64,000 nt of DNA from Thermus sp. 2.9 (lineage in GTDB: Bacteria; Deinococcota; Deinococci; Deinococcales; Thermaceae): positions 48,931 through 112,930 of the forward strand of contig NZ_JTJB01000010.1 in the NCBI RefSeq assembly GCF_000794385.1. The letters are read 5' to 3'. Positions within the stretch are counted from its first letter, which is position 1; every line of letters begins with the position of its first letter. This document shows, piece after piece, positions 15,124-22,967 of this stretch. The notes beneath the pieces were generated by a model. The model made no database searches and was not told where the DNA came from. It saw only the letters and a program-made list of their open reading frames with translations. A program made the translations under genes and the position numbers.

Positions 15124-15717
15124 GTGCCCTACTTGCGCTTCGCCACCGGAGACCGCCTGCGGCTGGACGGGGAGGAGATGCCCGGGGTGGTGGTGGCCGT
15201 GGAGGTGGAGGGGGAGAACTCCGTGGAGAGCCTTCCCCGGGAGGGCCGCACCGGGGACGTGCACGTCCTCAGGGGCTACCGGGACTTCCGGGTGCGCATC
15301 ACCCTTCGCCTGGCGGGGAAGGACCCCCTGGCGGAGGCCAGGCGGCTTCACGCCAAGTTCGCCAAGAGCAAGACCGAGCCCCTCAGGGTGGTCCACCCCC
15401 ACCTGGCCGCCCGGGGAATAGAGAAGGCCCTCTTCGCCCGGCTCACCACCCGGGAAGAGGGCGGGGAGGACGGGCTCACGGCCGTGCTGGAGCTCACCCA
15501 GGTGGAGCCCCGGGAGGCCCTGGCCGAGGCTAACGCCCGGGAGGCCCAGGCCCTGGCCGCGGCCCCCGGCCCCCAGGCGGGCCCCCCGCCGGGGAGCGCC
15601 CAGCAGAGGCGGAACGAGGGGAAGGGGGGGCAGGCCCCGCCCAAGCCCCCGGCGATGCTACAGGGCTTCCTGGACGGGCGGCAGAGCGCCCATAGCCTCG
15701 TGGGAGGGTACAGATGA
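15124..15717 (+). CDS. Phage tail/baseplate protein following the tape measure (gp43 position)
   Basis: The 197-residue product starts at GTG 15124 (MPYLRFATGDRLRLDGEEMP). The first 130 residues are beta-rich (VVVAVEVEGENSVESLPREG, YRDFRVRITLRLAG); the rest is a low-complexity Ala/Pro/Gly linker and a basic tail. In Mu the gene after the tape measure is gp43 (tail/DNA circularisation protein). Position supports that slot, but the sequence alone does not prove homology. It overlaps the next ATG by 4 bases. Confidence 0.55.
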   Translation: MPYLRFATGDRLRLDGEEMPGVVVAVEVEGENSVESLPREGRTGDVHVLRGYRDFRVRITLRLAGKDPLAEARRLHAKFAKSKTEPLRVVHPHLAARGIEKALFARLTTREEGGEDGLTAVLELTQVEPREALAEANAREAQALAAAPGPQAGPPPGSAQQRRNEGKGGQAPPKPPAMLQGFLDGRQSAHSLVGGYR

Positions 15718-16451
15718 ACCTCGTCCACGTCCCCAAACCCGAGACCCAGAAGGGCACCCCTGCGGGCCTCGTCTTCCACGAGAGCCTGCACGTGCCCTGG
15801 CGCACCCTGCACCTCCAGGGGCACGTCTACCTCGAGGGCACGGCCCGCCCCTCCGACGAGGCCACTAAACCCTTCCAGCCTGGGGAGGCGGTGCGGCTCA
15901 CCCTCGAGGGCCCCCTCTTCCAGGGCGCCCTTCAGGGCCTCCTCTCGGCCACGGAGGGGGTGGCCTGGGGCCTCCCCGAGTGGCGGCGGGAGGTGGACCC
16001 CCAGGGCTTCCAGGACGCGAAGGCCGAGGAGGTGGCCGGGTGGATCAAAGGCCAGGTGGGGGGGAAGGCCCTCTGGGGCTTCCAGACCGAGCCCAAGCGC
16101 CACTACGCCCTCCCCCGCGTGCGGGCCTGGGAGGGGGTCCTCATGGTCCTCAAGGCCTGGGGCGTGGAGGCGGTGATGCACGAGCTGGACGGGGGGGTCC
16201 TCTACGCCGGGCCCGAGGGGAAGAGCCCCCACTACGGGGTGGTCCACCGGGTGGGGGAGGAGGTGGCCTGGGTGCGGCCGTTGTCCCCGGGCCGCTACGG
16301 GCTTCGCATGGCCCCTCTCCCCGCCCTTAGGGTCCTCCACCTGTTGCGGGTGGACCACCCTGCCTACCGGGGGGCCCTCCGGGTGGAGGAGCACCGCCTG
16401 GTCCTCACCCCCAAGGAGGCCTACCACGAGGTGATCGGCCGTGAGGAGTGA
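15714..16451 (+). CDS. Baseplate hub-like protein (Mu gp44 / late control D position)
   Basis: The 245-residue protein begins at ATG 15714 (MNLVHVPKPETQKGTPAGLV). It is beta-rich, with a central helical part (EEVAGWIKGQVGGKALWGF) and conserved-looking segments (WEGVLMVLKAWGVEAVMHE, then LRVLHLLRVDHPAYRGA). Gene order (tape measure, gp43, gp44, gp45 V, gp46, gp47 J, gp48) argues for a gpD/gp44-type hub at the tip of the tail tube. The next GTG overlaps its end by 11 bases. Confidence 0.6.
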   Translation: MNLVHVPKPETQKGTPAGLVFHESLHVPWRTLHLQGHVYLEGTARPSDEATKPFQPGEAVRLTLEGPLFQGALQGLLSATEGVAWGLPEWRREVDPQGFQDAKAEEVAGWIKGQVGGKALWGFQTEPKRHYALPRVRAWEGVLMVLKAWGVEAVMHELDGGVLYAGPEGKSPHYGVVHRVGEEVAWVRPLSPGRYGLRMAPLPALRVLHLLRVDHPAYRGALRVEEHRLVLTPKEAYHEVIGREE

Positions 16452-17094
16452 TGCCCTGAAGACCGCCCTCCGCAGGCTCGTGGAGGCCCTCTGGCCCGAG
16501 CTCGCCCACCGCACCCACCTGCCCCACAAGGCTCGGGTGCTCCGGGTGCACTCCCAGGCGGGGGTGGCGGGTCCCCCTGGGGAGGTGCGCTACAGCGTGG
16601 ACGTGGAGCCCCTGACCCCCGAGGGCAAGCCCGACCCCACCCGTCCCCCGGAGATCCGGGACGTGCCCCTGGACGTGCCCTGGATGGGGCGGGAGGGCCG
16701 GGGGGTGTACGCCCTGCCCGAGCCCGGCACTCTGGTGCGCATCGCCTACTACGACGGCAACCCCGCCTACCCCTATGTGGACGGGGTCCTCTCCGAGGGG
16801 AAGGCCGTGGTCCAGGTGGAGCCCGGGGAGTACCTGGTGCAGAAGGACACCGACACCTGGGTGCGCCTCAAGCCCGACGGGGAGATTGAAGTCCAGGCCG
16901 CCCCCGGGGTGGTCCTCCGCCTGAAGCCGGACGGGACCGTGGAGCTCTTGGGCACCGCGGTGGTGCGGGTGGACGCCCCCCGGGTGGAGCTCGCCGGGGG
17001 CGGCCCCCCCGTGGCCCGGGTGGGGGACCCGGTGCAGGTGGGGAGCGCCGTGGGCCAGATCATCGGGGGCAGCGCCAAGGTCTACTCGGGGTGA
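16441..17094 (+). CDS. Baseplate assembly protein V (Mu gp45-like spike)
   Basis: This 217-residue protein starts at GTG 16441. It has an OB-fold-like N-terminal half (KARVLRVHSQAG, then VPWMGREGRGVYALPEPGTL, a typical gpV motif). A beta-helix-like repeat follows (VQVEPGEYLVQKDTDTWVRL, GVVLRLKPDGTVELLG, VVRVDAPRVELAGGG), then a PAAR-like end (PPVARVGDPVQVGSAVG). Such trimers form the membrane-piercing spike of contractile tails. The frame is intact. Confidence 0.82.
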   Translation: MRSDALKTALRRLVEALWPELAHRTHLPHKARVLRVHSQAGVAGPPGEVRYSVDVEPLTPEGKPDPTRPPEIRDVPLDVPWMGREGRGVYALPEPGTLVRIAYYDGNPAYPYVDGVLSEGKAVVQVEPGEYLVQKDTDTWVRLKPDGEIEVQAAPGVVLRLKPDGTVELLGTAVVRVDAPRVELAGGGPPVARVGDPVQVGSAVGQIIGGSAKVYSG

Positions 17095-17097
17095 GCC

Positions 17098-17460
17098 ATG
17101 TACCGGGACTGGAAGTGGCAGGACGGGGACATCCTCCTCTCCCCCAGGGGGGACGCGGCCCTGGCGGAGGGGATGGAGGTCCTCAGGCAGGACCTCCTCG
17201 CCCGCCTGGTCTCCCCCCGGGGGAGCCACTGGGCCTTCCCCCTCGAGGGCTCGGACCTCCTGGACTACGTGGGGGCCCCCCTGGACGACCTCACCCGCAC
17301 CGAGGTCCTGCAGGAGGCCGAGAGGACCCTTCTGGAAGACCCCCGGGTCCTGGAGGCTTGGGGAGAGTGGACGGAGGGGGGCCTCCGCCTCACCGCCCGC
17401 CTCACGGAGGAGGCCCTGAGCCTCCTCCTGCCCTGGCCCCTGGAGGTGACGCGTGGCTGA
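17098..17460 (+). CDS. Baseplate wedge protein W-like (Mu gp46 / GPW_gp25)
   Basis: The 120-residue product starts at ATG 17098 (MYRDWKWQDGDILLSPRGDA). It has the gp25-like lysozyme-derived fold pattern: GMEVLRQDLLARLVSPRGSH, YVGAPLDDLTRTEVLQEAER, and a C-terminal beta segment (EGGLRLTARLTEEAL). It lies between gpV and gpJ as in Mu and P2, and initiates sheath polymerisation in that family. Confidence 0.75.
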   Translation: MYRDWKWQDGDILLSPRGDAALAEGMEVLRQDLLARLVSPRGSHWAFPLEGSDLLDYVGAPLDDLTRTEVLQEAERTLLEDPRVLEAWGEWTEGGLRLTARLTEEALSLLLPWPLEVTRG

Positions 17461-18490
17461 CCTGATCCCGCCCCTACCCGACCTGGAGGAGGAGGTGGCG
17501 CGGCTCGTGGCCCTGCTGCCCGAGGGCTTCCCCGTGCGGGACCCGGACGCTTATAGTGTGTTCGGCACCTACCTGCGCCTCGCCGCCCAGGCCTCCCTGG
17601 AGGCCCGCGCCTTCGCCCGGGCCCTGGCTCCCCAGCTCCTGGTCACCCGGGCCACGGGGGCCTGGCTGGACGAGCACGCGAAGGGGATGGGCCTGGAGCG
17701 GAAGCCCGCCCGTCCCGCCCGCCTCCGCCTCCGCTGCGTGGCCTCGGCCTCCGGTACCTTCCCCCCTGGGGCCCTGGTAGGCCTGGGGGAGCTCCGCTAC
17801 CGGGTGCAGGGCCCCTACGCCCCCGAGGCCCTGGTGGAAGGGGTGAGCGAGGGGGTGGGAAGCCGCTACACCCTGCCCGTGGGGGCGGTCCTCTACCCCG
17901 TGACCGTGGTGCCCGGCCTGGAGCGCCTGGAGGTGGTGGAGGTCCTGGAGGCGGGGCAGGACGAGGAGACGGACGAGGAGCTCCGGGCTCGCCTCCTCCT
18001 CTCCTGGCCCGCTCTGAGCCGGGGGAGCACCTACCACGCTTACATGAGCTGGGCCCTGGAGGTGCCCGAGGTGCGGAAGGTGAAGGTTCTGGACCAGCAC
18101 CCCCGGGGCCAGGGCACCGTGGACGTGGTCATCGCCCCGGCCCGAGGCCTCCCCTCCCCCGAGCTCATCGCCCGGGTCCAGGCCCTGGTGGACGAGCGCC
18201 GCCCTGTGACCGCGGACGCCCTGGTCCGGGGCCCCACCCCTAGGACCCTCAACCTCTCCCTCCGCCTGCACCGCCTGCCGGGGAGCCCACCCCTGGAGGC
18301 CTGGCGCTCCTGTGCCCTGGACTTCCTCCACGGCCTGGACATCGGGGAGCCCTTCTGGCCCTCCCGGCTCATGGACCGCTTGCACGACTATGGGGGCCTC
18401 GAGGCGGTGGAGGTCCTCACCCCGGCCGCCCCCGTGGTCCCGGCCCAGGACGAGCTCCTCGTCCCCGGGGAGGTGAGCGTAGTTGAGTGA
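17453..18490 (+). CDS. Baseplate J-like protein (Mu gp47)
   Basis: The 345-residue product starts at GTG 17453. Baseplate_J hallmarks are visible: an early GTYLRLAAQASLEARAFA, the GAWLDEHAKGMGLERKPAR segment (about 66-84), a beta domain (FPPGALVGLGELRYRVQG), and EETDEELRARLLLSWPALSR (about 163-182), followed by VRKVKVLDQHPRGQGTVDVV. The protein builds the baseplate wedge. The frame is intact, with an 8-base overlap to the gene before and after. Confidence 0.88.
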   Translation: MADLIPPLPDLEEEVARLVALLPEGFPVRDPDAYSVFGTYLRLAAQASLEARAFARALAPQLLVTRATGAWLDEHAKGMGLERKPARPARLRLRCVASASGTFPPGALVGLGELRYRVQGPYAPEALVEGVSEGVGSRYTLPVGAVLYPVTVVPGLERLEVVEVLEAGQDEETDEELRARLLLSWPALSRGSTYHAYMSWALEVPEVRKVKVLDQHPRGQGTVDVVIAPARGLPSPELIARVQALVDERRPVTADALVRGPTPRTLNLSLRLHRLPGSPPLEAWRSCALDFLHGLDIGEPFWPSRLMDRLHDYGGLEAVEVLTPAAPVVPAQDELLVPGEVSVVE

Positions 18491-19145
18491 GCTCGCCGAG
18501 GCCTTCTACCGCCATCTGCTGTCCCTCCTCCCCCCGGGGCGCTACCCTCGGGAGGGCGGGGCCGCGGACGGGACGGTGCGGATGCTGGGGGCCCTGGAGG
18601 CCTCCGCCGTGGAGGAGACCCTGGCCCTCTTCCGCCAGGCCCTGCCCCAGTACGCCGAGGGGAAGTTCCTGGAGGAGGTGGGGCGGGGGAGGGGGCTGTC
18701 CCCGTTCCGGGAGGAGTTGGAAGCCGCCTTCCGGAATCGGGTGGTGTATGCCACGCACTTCTGGCTCCTCGGGGGCACCCTGCCCGGGATGCGTCTGTGG
18801 CTGGAGGCGGCGGGCTACGAGGCCCACATCCACGAGCACTTCCGAGACGACCCCTCCATCTGGGCCGAGTTCTCCCTTTACCTCTGGCCCTACCGCCCAG
18901 AGTTCACCACGGACCGTTGGGACGACGGGGTGGGAGCGTGGGACGACGACACCTCCTGGGACTACGCCCTAAACGGGGTGGAGCTGGAACGCATCCCCGC
19001 CCTGGTGCGGGAAGTGAAGCCCGCTCATGCCCGCGTGCGATCCATCTACTACATCCCGGGGCCCCGAGATGTTTGGGATGACGGAGCGGTGTGGGATGAA
19101 GACGGCGATGTCTGGGGTCCTGAGCCCATACAGATATACCCATAG
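18483..19145 (+). CDS. Baseplate/tail protein, Mu gp48-like (DUF2313, YmfQ)
   Basis: The 220-residue protein starts at TTG 18483 (MSELAEAFYRHLLSLLPPGR), the usual opening of YmfQ/DUF2313 tail proteins, with YAEGKFLEEVGRGRGLSPFR later. The C-terminal third contains an unusual Trp/Asp repeat (RWDDGVGAWDDDTSWD, then VWDDGAVWDEDGDVWG) that probably contacts the fibre. It sits directly upstream of the tail fibre gene. Confidence 0.75.
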   Translation: MSELAEAFYRHLLSLLPPGRYPREGGAADGTVRMLGALEASAVEETLALFRQALPQYAEGKFLEEVGRGRGLSPFREELEAAFRNRVVYATHFWLLGGTLPGMRLWLEAAGYEAHIHEHFRDDPSIWAEFSLYLWPYRPEFTTDRWDDGVGAWDDDTSWDYALNGVELERIPALVREVKPAHARVRSIYYIPGPRDVWDDGAVWDEDGDVWGPEPIQIYP

Positions 19146-19994
19146 GAGGTAAGGATGCCGAAAAGACTAACACCTGAAGACCGCTGGGAGACTGACTTTG
19201 AAGTGCCTGTCCCAGGTGAGGGGCGGCGCATCGGGCCGCTGGAGGTGCTCTTCCAGCGCCTTCTGAACCGCACTGAGCGCCTGAAAAACCGCGTTGCGGA
19301 CATCCTGGGCCTGCCCTGGGACGCCACGCCGCCAGACACGCTGGCCGGGCTCGCGGGGCGTGTAGGCACCTTGGAAACCAATCAGGGTGGCACAGCCCTC
19401 TCTGCCCACCGCACCGCCCCAGTATTAGACCACCCAGACGGCAGTGTCACGGCGGCGAAGCTAGATGCGGTCCGCAACGCCCCTACCATCACGCCTTCCC
19501 CCGGAGACTGGCTCCTCGGGGGGCTGGCTAGCGGTACCGGGGTAGGCAAGTTGCCCATCGGCCAAGCCAACGGCGTGCCCCTCCTCAATGCCAGCGGTGC
19601 CCTCGCGAGCGCCGACGCGTACCTGAGCAGGGGGTCTGTGACCAGCGCCGTAGACTGGAACACCCTCACCGATGCGGGTACATATGAGATAGCGAGCGGG
19701 GCCTTCGGCACCGGCAGCGCCAACACGCCGCCCGCCGTGACCCAGCAGGGGCACCTGCTGGTTCTCAGAACATTGGAGGCCACCACCCAGGTGTACGTCC
19801 CTAAAAGCGCCGACCCTGGCATCTATTGGCGGCAGTACGCCGGGGGCACCTGGTCTTCCTGGGTCACGGCCGGTGTGATGTATGGGTCCAACTCTAACGG
19901 CTCCTACATTCGGTTTGCGGATGGAACGCAGATATGCTGGGCCTCTCACGACCCGACATCGTTTGGGAGCATGCAGACTGGATATGACACCAAC

Positions 19995-21172
19995 CTCAGT
20001 ACACGTCAAAACGTGGGACCACCCCTTTAGGATGGACCTGCGCCCACGTGGATGGGCAGGTACCCATAGGAGGTGGTCCCCATGGAACAGCTTACCCCAC
20101 TCATCAACGCCTTGAAGCGATACTGGAAGGCCGACCTCAGGCGCCTCACCTTCCTGGCCGCCCTGGTGATGGCTCTGGTCACCGCCCGCACCACAAGCGG
20201 CCCCAGACTCGCTCTTTCCCTCGGCTCCATAGCCAGCCCTGACCCCCGCTCCGCCTACCGAAGGTTCCAGCGGTTCTTGGCCTGGCCGGGGCTGGACGGG
20301 GAGGGCTATGCCCGCTTCATCTTCGCCCTCCTCCGACCCCAAGGGCTCCTCCTGGTCATGGACCGGACCGAGTGGGAGCTGGGGAAGAGCAAGGTCAACC
20401 TCCTGATGCTGGCCTTCCTGTACCAAGGCCTGGCCGTCCCCCTGTTCTGGAGCTTCCTTCCCCACGACGGCAACTCCTCCACCCCCGAACGCATCGCCCT
20501 GATGGAGAGGGCCTTGGCTTTCCTGAGGGCCCACTTCCCCCACCTCCGGGTGGAGGGTTCCTGGCGGATCGGGAGTTCATAGGGGAGGCGTGGTTCCGGT
20601 ACCTGGAGGAGAAGGGCATCCCCCGGTGCATCCGAATCAAGGCCAACACCCGGATGTGGCGGTTGGGCTCGGGCCCTCGGGCCTGGGAGCTCTTTGCCTC
20701 CCTGAAGGTGGGAGAGAGCCGGGTGCCCAGGCGGCGGTACTGGGTCTACGGGCGGCGCATGTGGGTGGTGGGGTTGCGCCTTGGGGTCCGGGAGTGGCTG
20801 ATTGTGGCTACGGACCTGGACCCTCACCGGGTGCTGGAGGTGTACGGGCTCAGGTGGGGGATAGAGCGGCTCTTTGGGGCCCTGAAGGGGCGGGGATTTG
20901 ACCTGGAGGCCACGCACGTGACGCGGGGGGAGAGGCTTTCGCGGCTTTTGGTCCCCTTGAGCCTGGCCTTCGTGTGGGCGTTTCGGACGGGGCTTGTGCT
21001 GCACCGGGTGCGTCCGGTGAGGCCCAAGAAGCACGGGAGGCTGGGACAGAGCCTCTTCCGGGCGGGGCTGGACCTGCTCACCCTTTGGGCGCTTGCCCTC
21101 TGGGGTGCAGGGGGAGGAAGGCGCGGAAGTCCCTTGGGGTTATGCCCTATGGAGGTTTTGACGTGTACATAG
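19995..21172 (+). mobile_element. IS4-type insertion sequence, about 1178 bp, inside the tail fibre gene
   Basis: Imperfect 18-bp terminal repeats (16 of 18 match) contain GTACACGTCAAAAC at the left end (19999-20012) and its complement at the right (21155-21168). A 9-bp target duplication GACACCAAC flanks the element (19986-19994 and 21173-21181). The size, repeats and duplication length fit the IS4 family. Confidence 0.88.
20082..21172 (+). pseudogene. IS4-type transposase, frameshifted
   Basis: From ATG 20082 (after TAGGAGG) the frame encodes SAYRRFQRFLAWPGLDGEGY and the first catalytic Asp in GLLLVMDRTEWELGKSKVNL. At 20555-20562 (GTGGAGGGTTCC) the frame shifts by one lost G, after which FLADREFIGEAWFRYLEEKG (second Asp) and YGLRWGIERLFGALKGRGFD (catalytic Glu) follow. 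The full length would be about 363 residues. Because all motifs survive, the indel is recent or a sequencing error; programmed frameshifting is not usual in IS4. Confidence 0.75.
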
Positions 21173-21390
21173 GACACCAACTACAAGTACAAGAACAAAA
21201 CATGGGTCTTCCCGGTCGCATTCATCACCGCTCCTGCAGTTACCACAGGTGGCGATGTGGTGTGGTCGAGGGTGGATGTCATAAACGCCTTTGAGGCTAC
21301 CACAACCCAATGTACCTTGGAAGCCGGGCAATATAACACTACCGACGTGGATGTCAGTGCATTTTACACCCTCGCCATCGGGAGGTGGAA

Positions 21391-21693
21391 ATGATTTGGG
21401 TTAGGTACATCCCACAGGTAGGGCTGCCCGGCCATACCCTGCGCTATAGCTGGACTGGGAGGGTCCTCACCGCCACCTTATACCGGGGTGAGGAGGTGGT
21501 GGGCCAAGAGACCTACGACCTCTCCGTCCTCCAGCCTGGTGATGAAGTGGACTGGGTGGAGCCTGAGACGCTCCAGTTCTCCCCTCTCATCTCTGCCCGG
21601 TGCGCCGAGGACAGGACGCTGGAGGTGGTCCTCCTCCGCTGGTATGAGGGGGTTGAACCCCCTGAGTTGGGCGAGGAGGTGCTGGATGGCTAA
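21391..21693 (+). CDS. Small tail-fibre-associated phage protein, 100 aa
   Basis: ATG 21391 (MIWVRYIPQVGLPGHTLRYS) overlaps the fibre stop codon; GTG 21385 is an in-frame alternative. The sequence is beta-rich (WTGRVLTATLYRGEEVVGQE, LEVVLLRWYEGVEPPELGEE). No family is known to me. The position right after the fibre and before a tail assembly chaperone suggests a fibre-attachment or chaperone role. Confidence 0.55.
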   Translation: MIWVRYIPQVGLPGHTLRYSWTGRVLTATLYRGEEVVGQETYDLSVLQPGDEVDWVEPETLQFSPLISARCAEDRTLEVVLLRWYEGVEPPELGEEVLDG

Positions 21694-21931
21694 GCTCATA
21701 GTAAAAACCCGAAAGGACCGCCTCCGGGAGGCCTGGGCGGCTCTCCGGGCCGAGCGGGACCACCGCCTGGCCGAGACGGACTGGATCGTGGCCCGGGCCT
21801 ATGAGCGGGGGGAGCCCGTGCCGGAGGCCTGGGCGGCCTACCGGCAGGCTCTCCGGGACCTCCCGGCGCAGCTCACGGACGAGCAGGTTCTGGCCGGGGA
21901 TATCCTGTGGCCGGAGCCTCCAAAGCTATAA
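21686..21931 (+). CDS. Tail fibre assembly chaperone-like protein
   Basis: ATG 21686 overlaps the preceding stop. The 81 residues contain LREAWAALRAERDHRLAETD followed by WIVARAYERGEPVPEAWAAY and RQALRDLPAQL, the helical pattern of phage tail assembly chaperone proteins that cap fibres (the APC family). It is the last phage gene before the right end. Confidence 0.75.
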   Translation: MAKLIVKTRKDRLREAWAALRAERDHRLAETDWIVARAYERGEPVPEAWAAYRQALRDLPAQLTDEQVLAGDILWPEPPKL

Positions 21932-21966
21932 CGTCCACACTCAATCAGGCTATGCATAAGCACTCA

Positions 21967-22050
21967 CCTTACTAACCGGAGCATGACTGGACTTGGTCAA
22001 AACTGACCTAGAGCGTGAGCGCTTACTGACCTAAAGCATGACGCATGACA
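21967..22050 (+). other. Right end of the Mu-like prophage with three transposase-binding repeats
   Basis: Three related direct repeats lie next to the terminus: CTTACTAACCGGAGCATGAC (21968-21987), ACTGACCTAGAGCGTGAGCG (22002-22021) and CTTACTGACCTAAAGCATGA (22022-22041). This resembles the R3-R2-R1 array of MuA sites. The phage ends with the dinucleotide CA (22049-22050), as Mu-type ends do; the next base is inside the host RNase P RNA gene. The first 5 host bases, TCTGG, would be the expected target duplication with a copy beyond the unseen left end. Confidence 0.75.
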
Positions 22051-22381
22051 TCTGGGGCCGGTGTCGCCACCGGCCTCAAGCGGCCCATCCCAGGGGTTCT
22101 GGCGGGCCGGGCAAGCCCTTCCCCTCTACTGGGCCTTGCACCGGGTGGGGTTTGCCGTGCCCCAGCCTGTTGCCAGGCCAGGCGGTGGGCTCTTACCCCA
22201 CCGTTTCACCCTTACCCGCACCGGGGCCAAAGCCCCGGCCGCTGGCGGTCTATTTTCTGTGGCACTTTCCGTCGGGTTACCCCGCCCAGCCGTTAGCTGG
22301 CACCCTGCCCTATGGTGCCCGGACTTTCCTCACCCAAGGGGGGTTGGCCCCTCGAGCGCGACCGCACCCCTATCCCGGGGC
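22051..22381 (-). pseudogene. rnpB: Host RNase P RNA gene, 3'-truncated by the prophage
   Basis: Reading on the minus strand from 22381, the sequence follows the prophage rnpB copy closely: P1 5' strand CCCCGGGATAGGGG, GAGGAAAGTCCGGGCACC, CCGACGGAAAGTGCCACAGA, AGGGTGAAACGGTGGGGTAA, and GGTGGCGACACCGG. It stops at ...CCCAGA where phage sequence begins. The last 50 or so bases are absent, including the ACAGAACCCGGCTTA element that supplies the 3' strands of P4, P2 and P1. Without the P4 strand the molecule cannot form the catalytic core. The lost piece is expected beyond the left prophage end, outside this window. The differences from the internal copy show this is the resident host version. 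Confidence 0.9.
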
Positions 22382-22420
22382 ATTCTTTAGCTTAGCAGCT
22401 TTTTCTGCTAGGGTGGAGGG

Positions 22421-22609
22421 GTGGGCTCGCGTTTCGCTTGGTACGTACCCTGGGTGCTCCTCCTTCTTAGCCTGGTGGGCCTTGGGGTCTTGGCCACCCT
22501 GTGGTTTTTAGGGGCGCTAGCCCTTCTGGGAGGGGCCGCTTTGTTGGCCGTGCGAAGGGTTCGGCGGCTTTGGGGTCCCCGCTGGCGCAGGCTGCCCCCA
22601 CCCCGCTAG
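22421..22609 (+). CDS. Small two-span membrane protein, 62 aa
   Basis: A GTG start at 22421 gives two hydrophobic segments (YVPWVLLLLSLVGLGVLATL and FLGALALLGGAALLAV) and a strongly basic tail (RRVRRLWGPRWRRLPPPR), consistent with an inside-positive hairpin. It is divergent from the host rnpB. A nearby hairpin (TAGCAG, CTTTTT, CTGCTA; 22393-22410) lies between them. No family is recognised. Confidence 0.45.
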   Translation: MGSRFAWYVPWVLLLLSLVGLGVLATLWFLGALALLGGAALLAVRRVRRLWGPRWRRLPPPR

Positions 22610-22612
22610 CCC

Positions 22613-22687
22613 TTGCGCCAAGGCCGGGTGCGCCCTACACTAAGAAGCGGTTTTCGCACGGCCAAGACCGTGCGGGAGGAGGCGAGC
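22613..22687 (+). promoter_or_regulatory. rpmE promoter and leader hairpin
   Basis: TTGCGC (22613-22618), 17 bases, TACACT (22636-22641), followed by a 7-bp hairpin (CGCACGG, loop CCAAGA, CCGTGCG) directly before GGAGGAG and the GTG start. The hairpin next to the ribosome site could allow translational feedback by the ribosomal protein; that is inference. Confidence 0.5.
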
Positions 22688-22903
22688 GTGAAAGAAGGCA
22701 TCCATCCCAAGCTGGTTCCCGCCCGCATCATCTGCGGTTGCGGCAACGTCATCCACACCTACTCCACCAAGCCCGAGATCCACGTGGAAGTCTGCAGCAA
22801 GTGCCACCCCTTCTACACGGGCCAGCAGCGCTTCGTGGACACCGAGGGGCGGGTGGAGCGCTTCCAGCGCCGCTTCGGCGACTCGTACCGCAAGGGGCGC
22901 TAA
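22688..22903 (+). CDS. rpmE: 50S ribosomal protein L31 (zinc type)
   Basis: The 71-residue protein starts at GTG 22688 ([20 protein letters not shown]). Cysteines in CGCGN and [10 protein letters not shown] form the zinc site of C+ type L31. L31 bridges the large and small subunits. The C-terminus is basic, as expected for rRNA contact. Confidence 0.95.
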   Translation: MKEGIHPKLVPARIICGCGNVIHTYSTKPEIHVEVCSKCHPFYTGQQRFVDTEGRVERFQRRFGDSYRKGR

Positions 22904-22917
22904 GGTCAAGGACCGGG

Positions 22918-22937
22918 CCGGGGGCTTAGGCCCCCGG
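22918..22937 (+). terminator. rpmE terminator
   Basis: A 7-bp stem CCGGGGG/CCCCCGG with a CTTAGG loop is followed by TTCTCTTT. A TAGAAT box (22945-22950) for tdk follows at once. Confidence 0.7.
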
Positions 22938-22967
22938 TTCTCTTTAGAATGCCTCCTGGAGGAAGCC

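Larger units (their letters stand above)
19155..21394 (+). pseudogene. Tail fibre / receptor-binding protein split by an IS4-type element
   Basis: ATG 19155 follows AGGAGGTAAGG. Codons up to Asn at 19992-19994 join in frame to Tyr at 21182 once the IS and one copy of the 9-bp duplication are removed, giving a 350-residue fibre ending at TGA 21392-21394. Residues 1-75 form an attachment region with a helix (LEVLFQRLLNRTERLKNRVA). A pyocin-knob-like domain follows (DWNTLTDAGTYEIASGAFG, then YWRQYAGGTWSSW) and a common phage tip motif (NGSYIRFADGTQICW). The distal 70 residues (WVFPVAFITAPAVTTGGD) resemble a receptor-binding beta-sandwich and are cut off, so host recognition should be lost. GC falls toward the tip, typical of exchanged receptor-binding tips. 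Confidence 0.85.

Noticed and set aside
22061..22390. An open frame across the truncated host rnpB on the + strand (and similar frames at 7818-8285 on the minus strand)
   Set aside because: It is the antisense of RNase P RNA; the similarity of the two frames comes from RNA homology, not protein coding.
22391..22411. Hairpin TAGCAG-CTTTTT-CTGCTA as terminator of a plus-strand gene
   Set aside because: No gene precedes it on that strand (only antisense rnpB) and no T-run follows; it may belong to the host rnpB upstream region.
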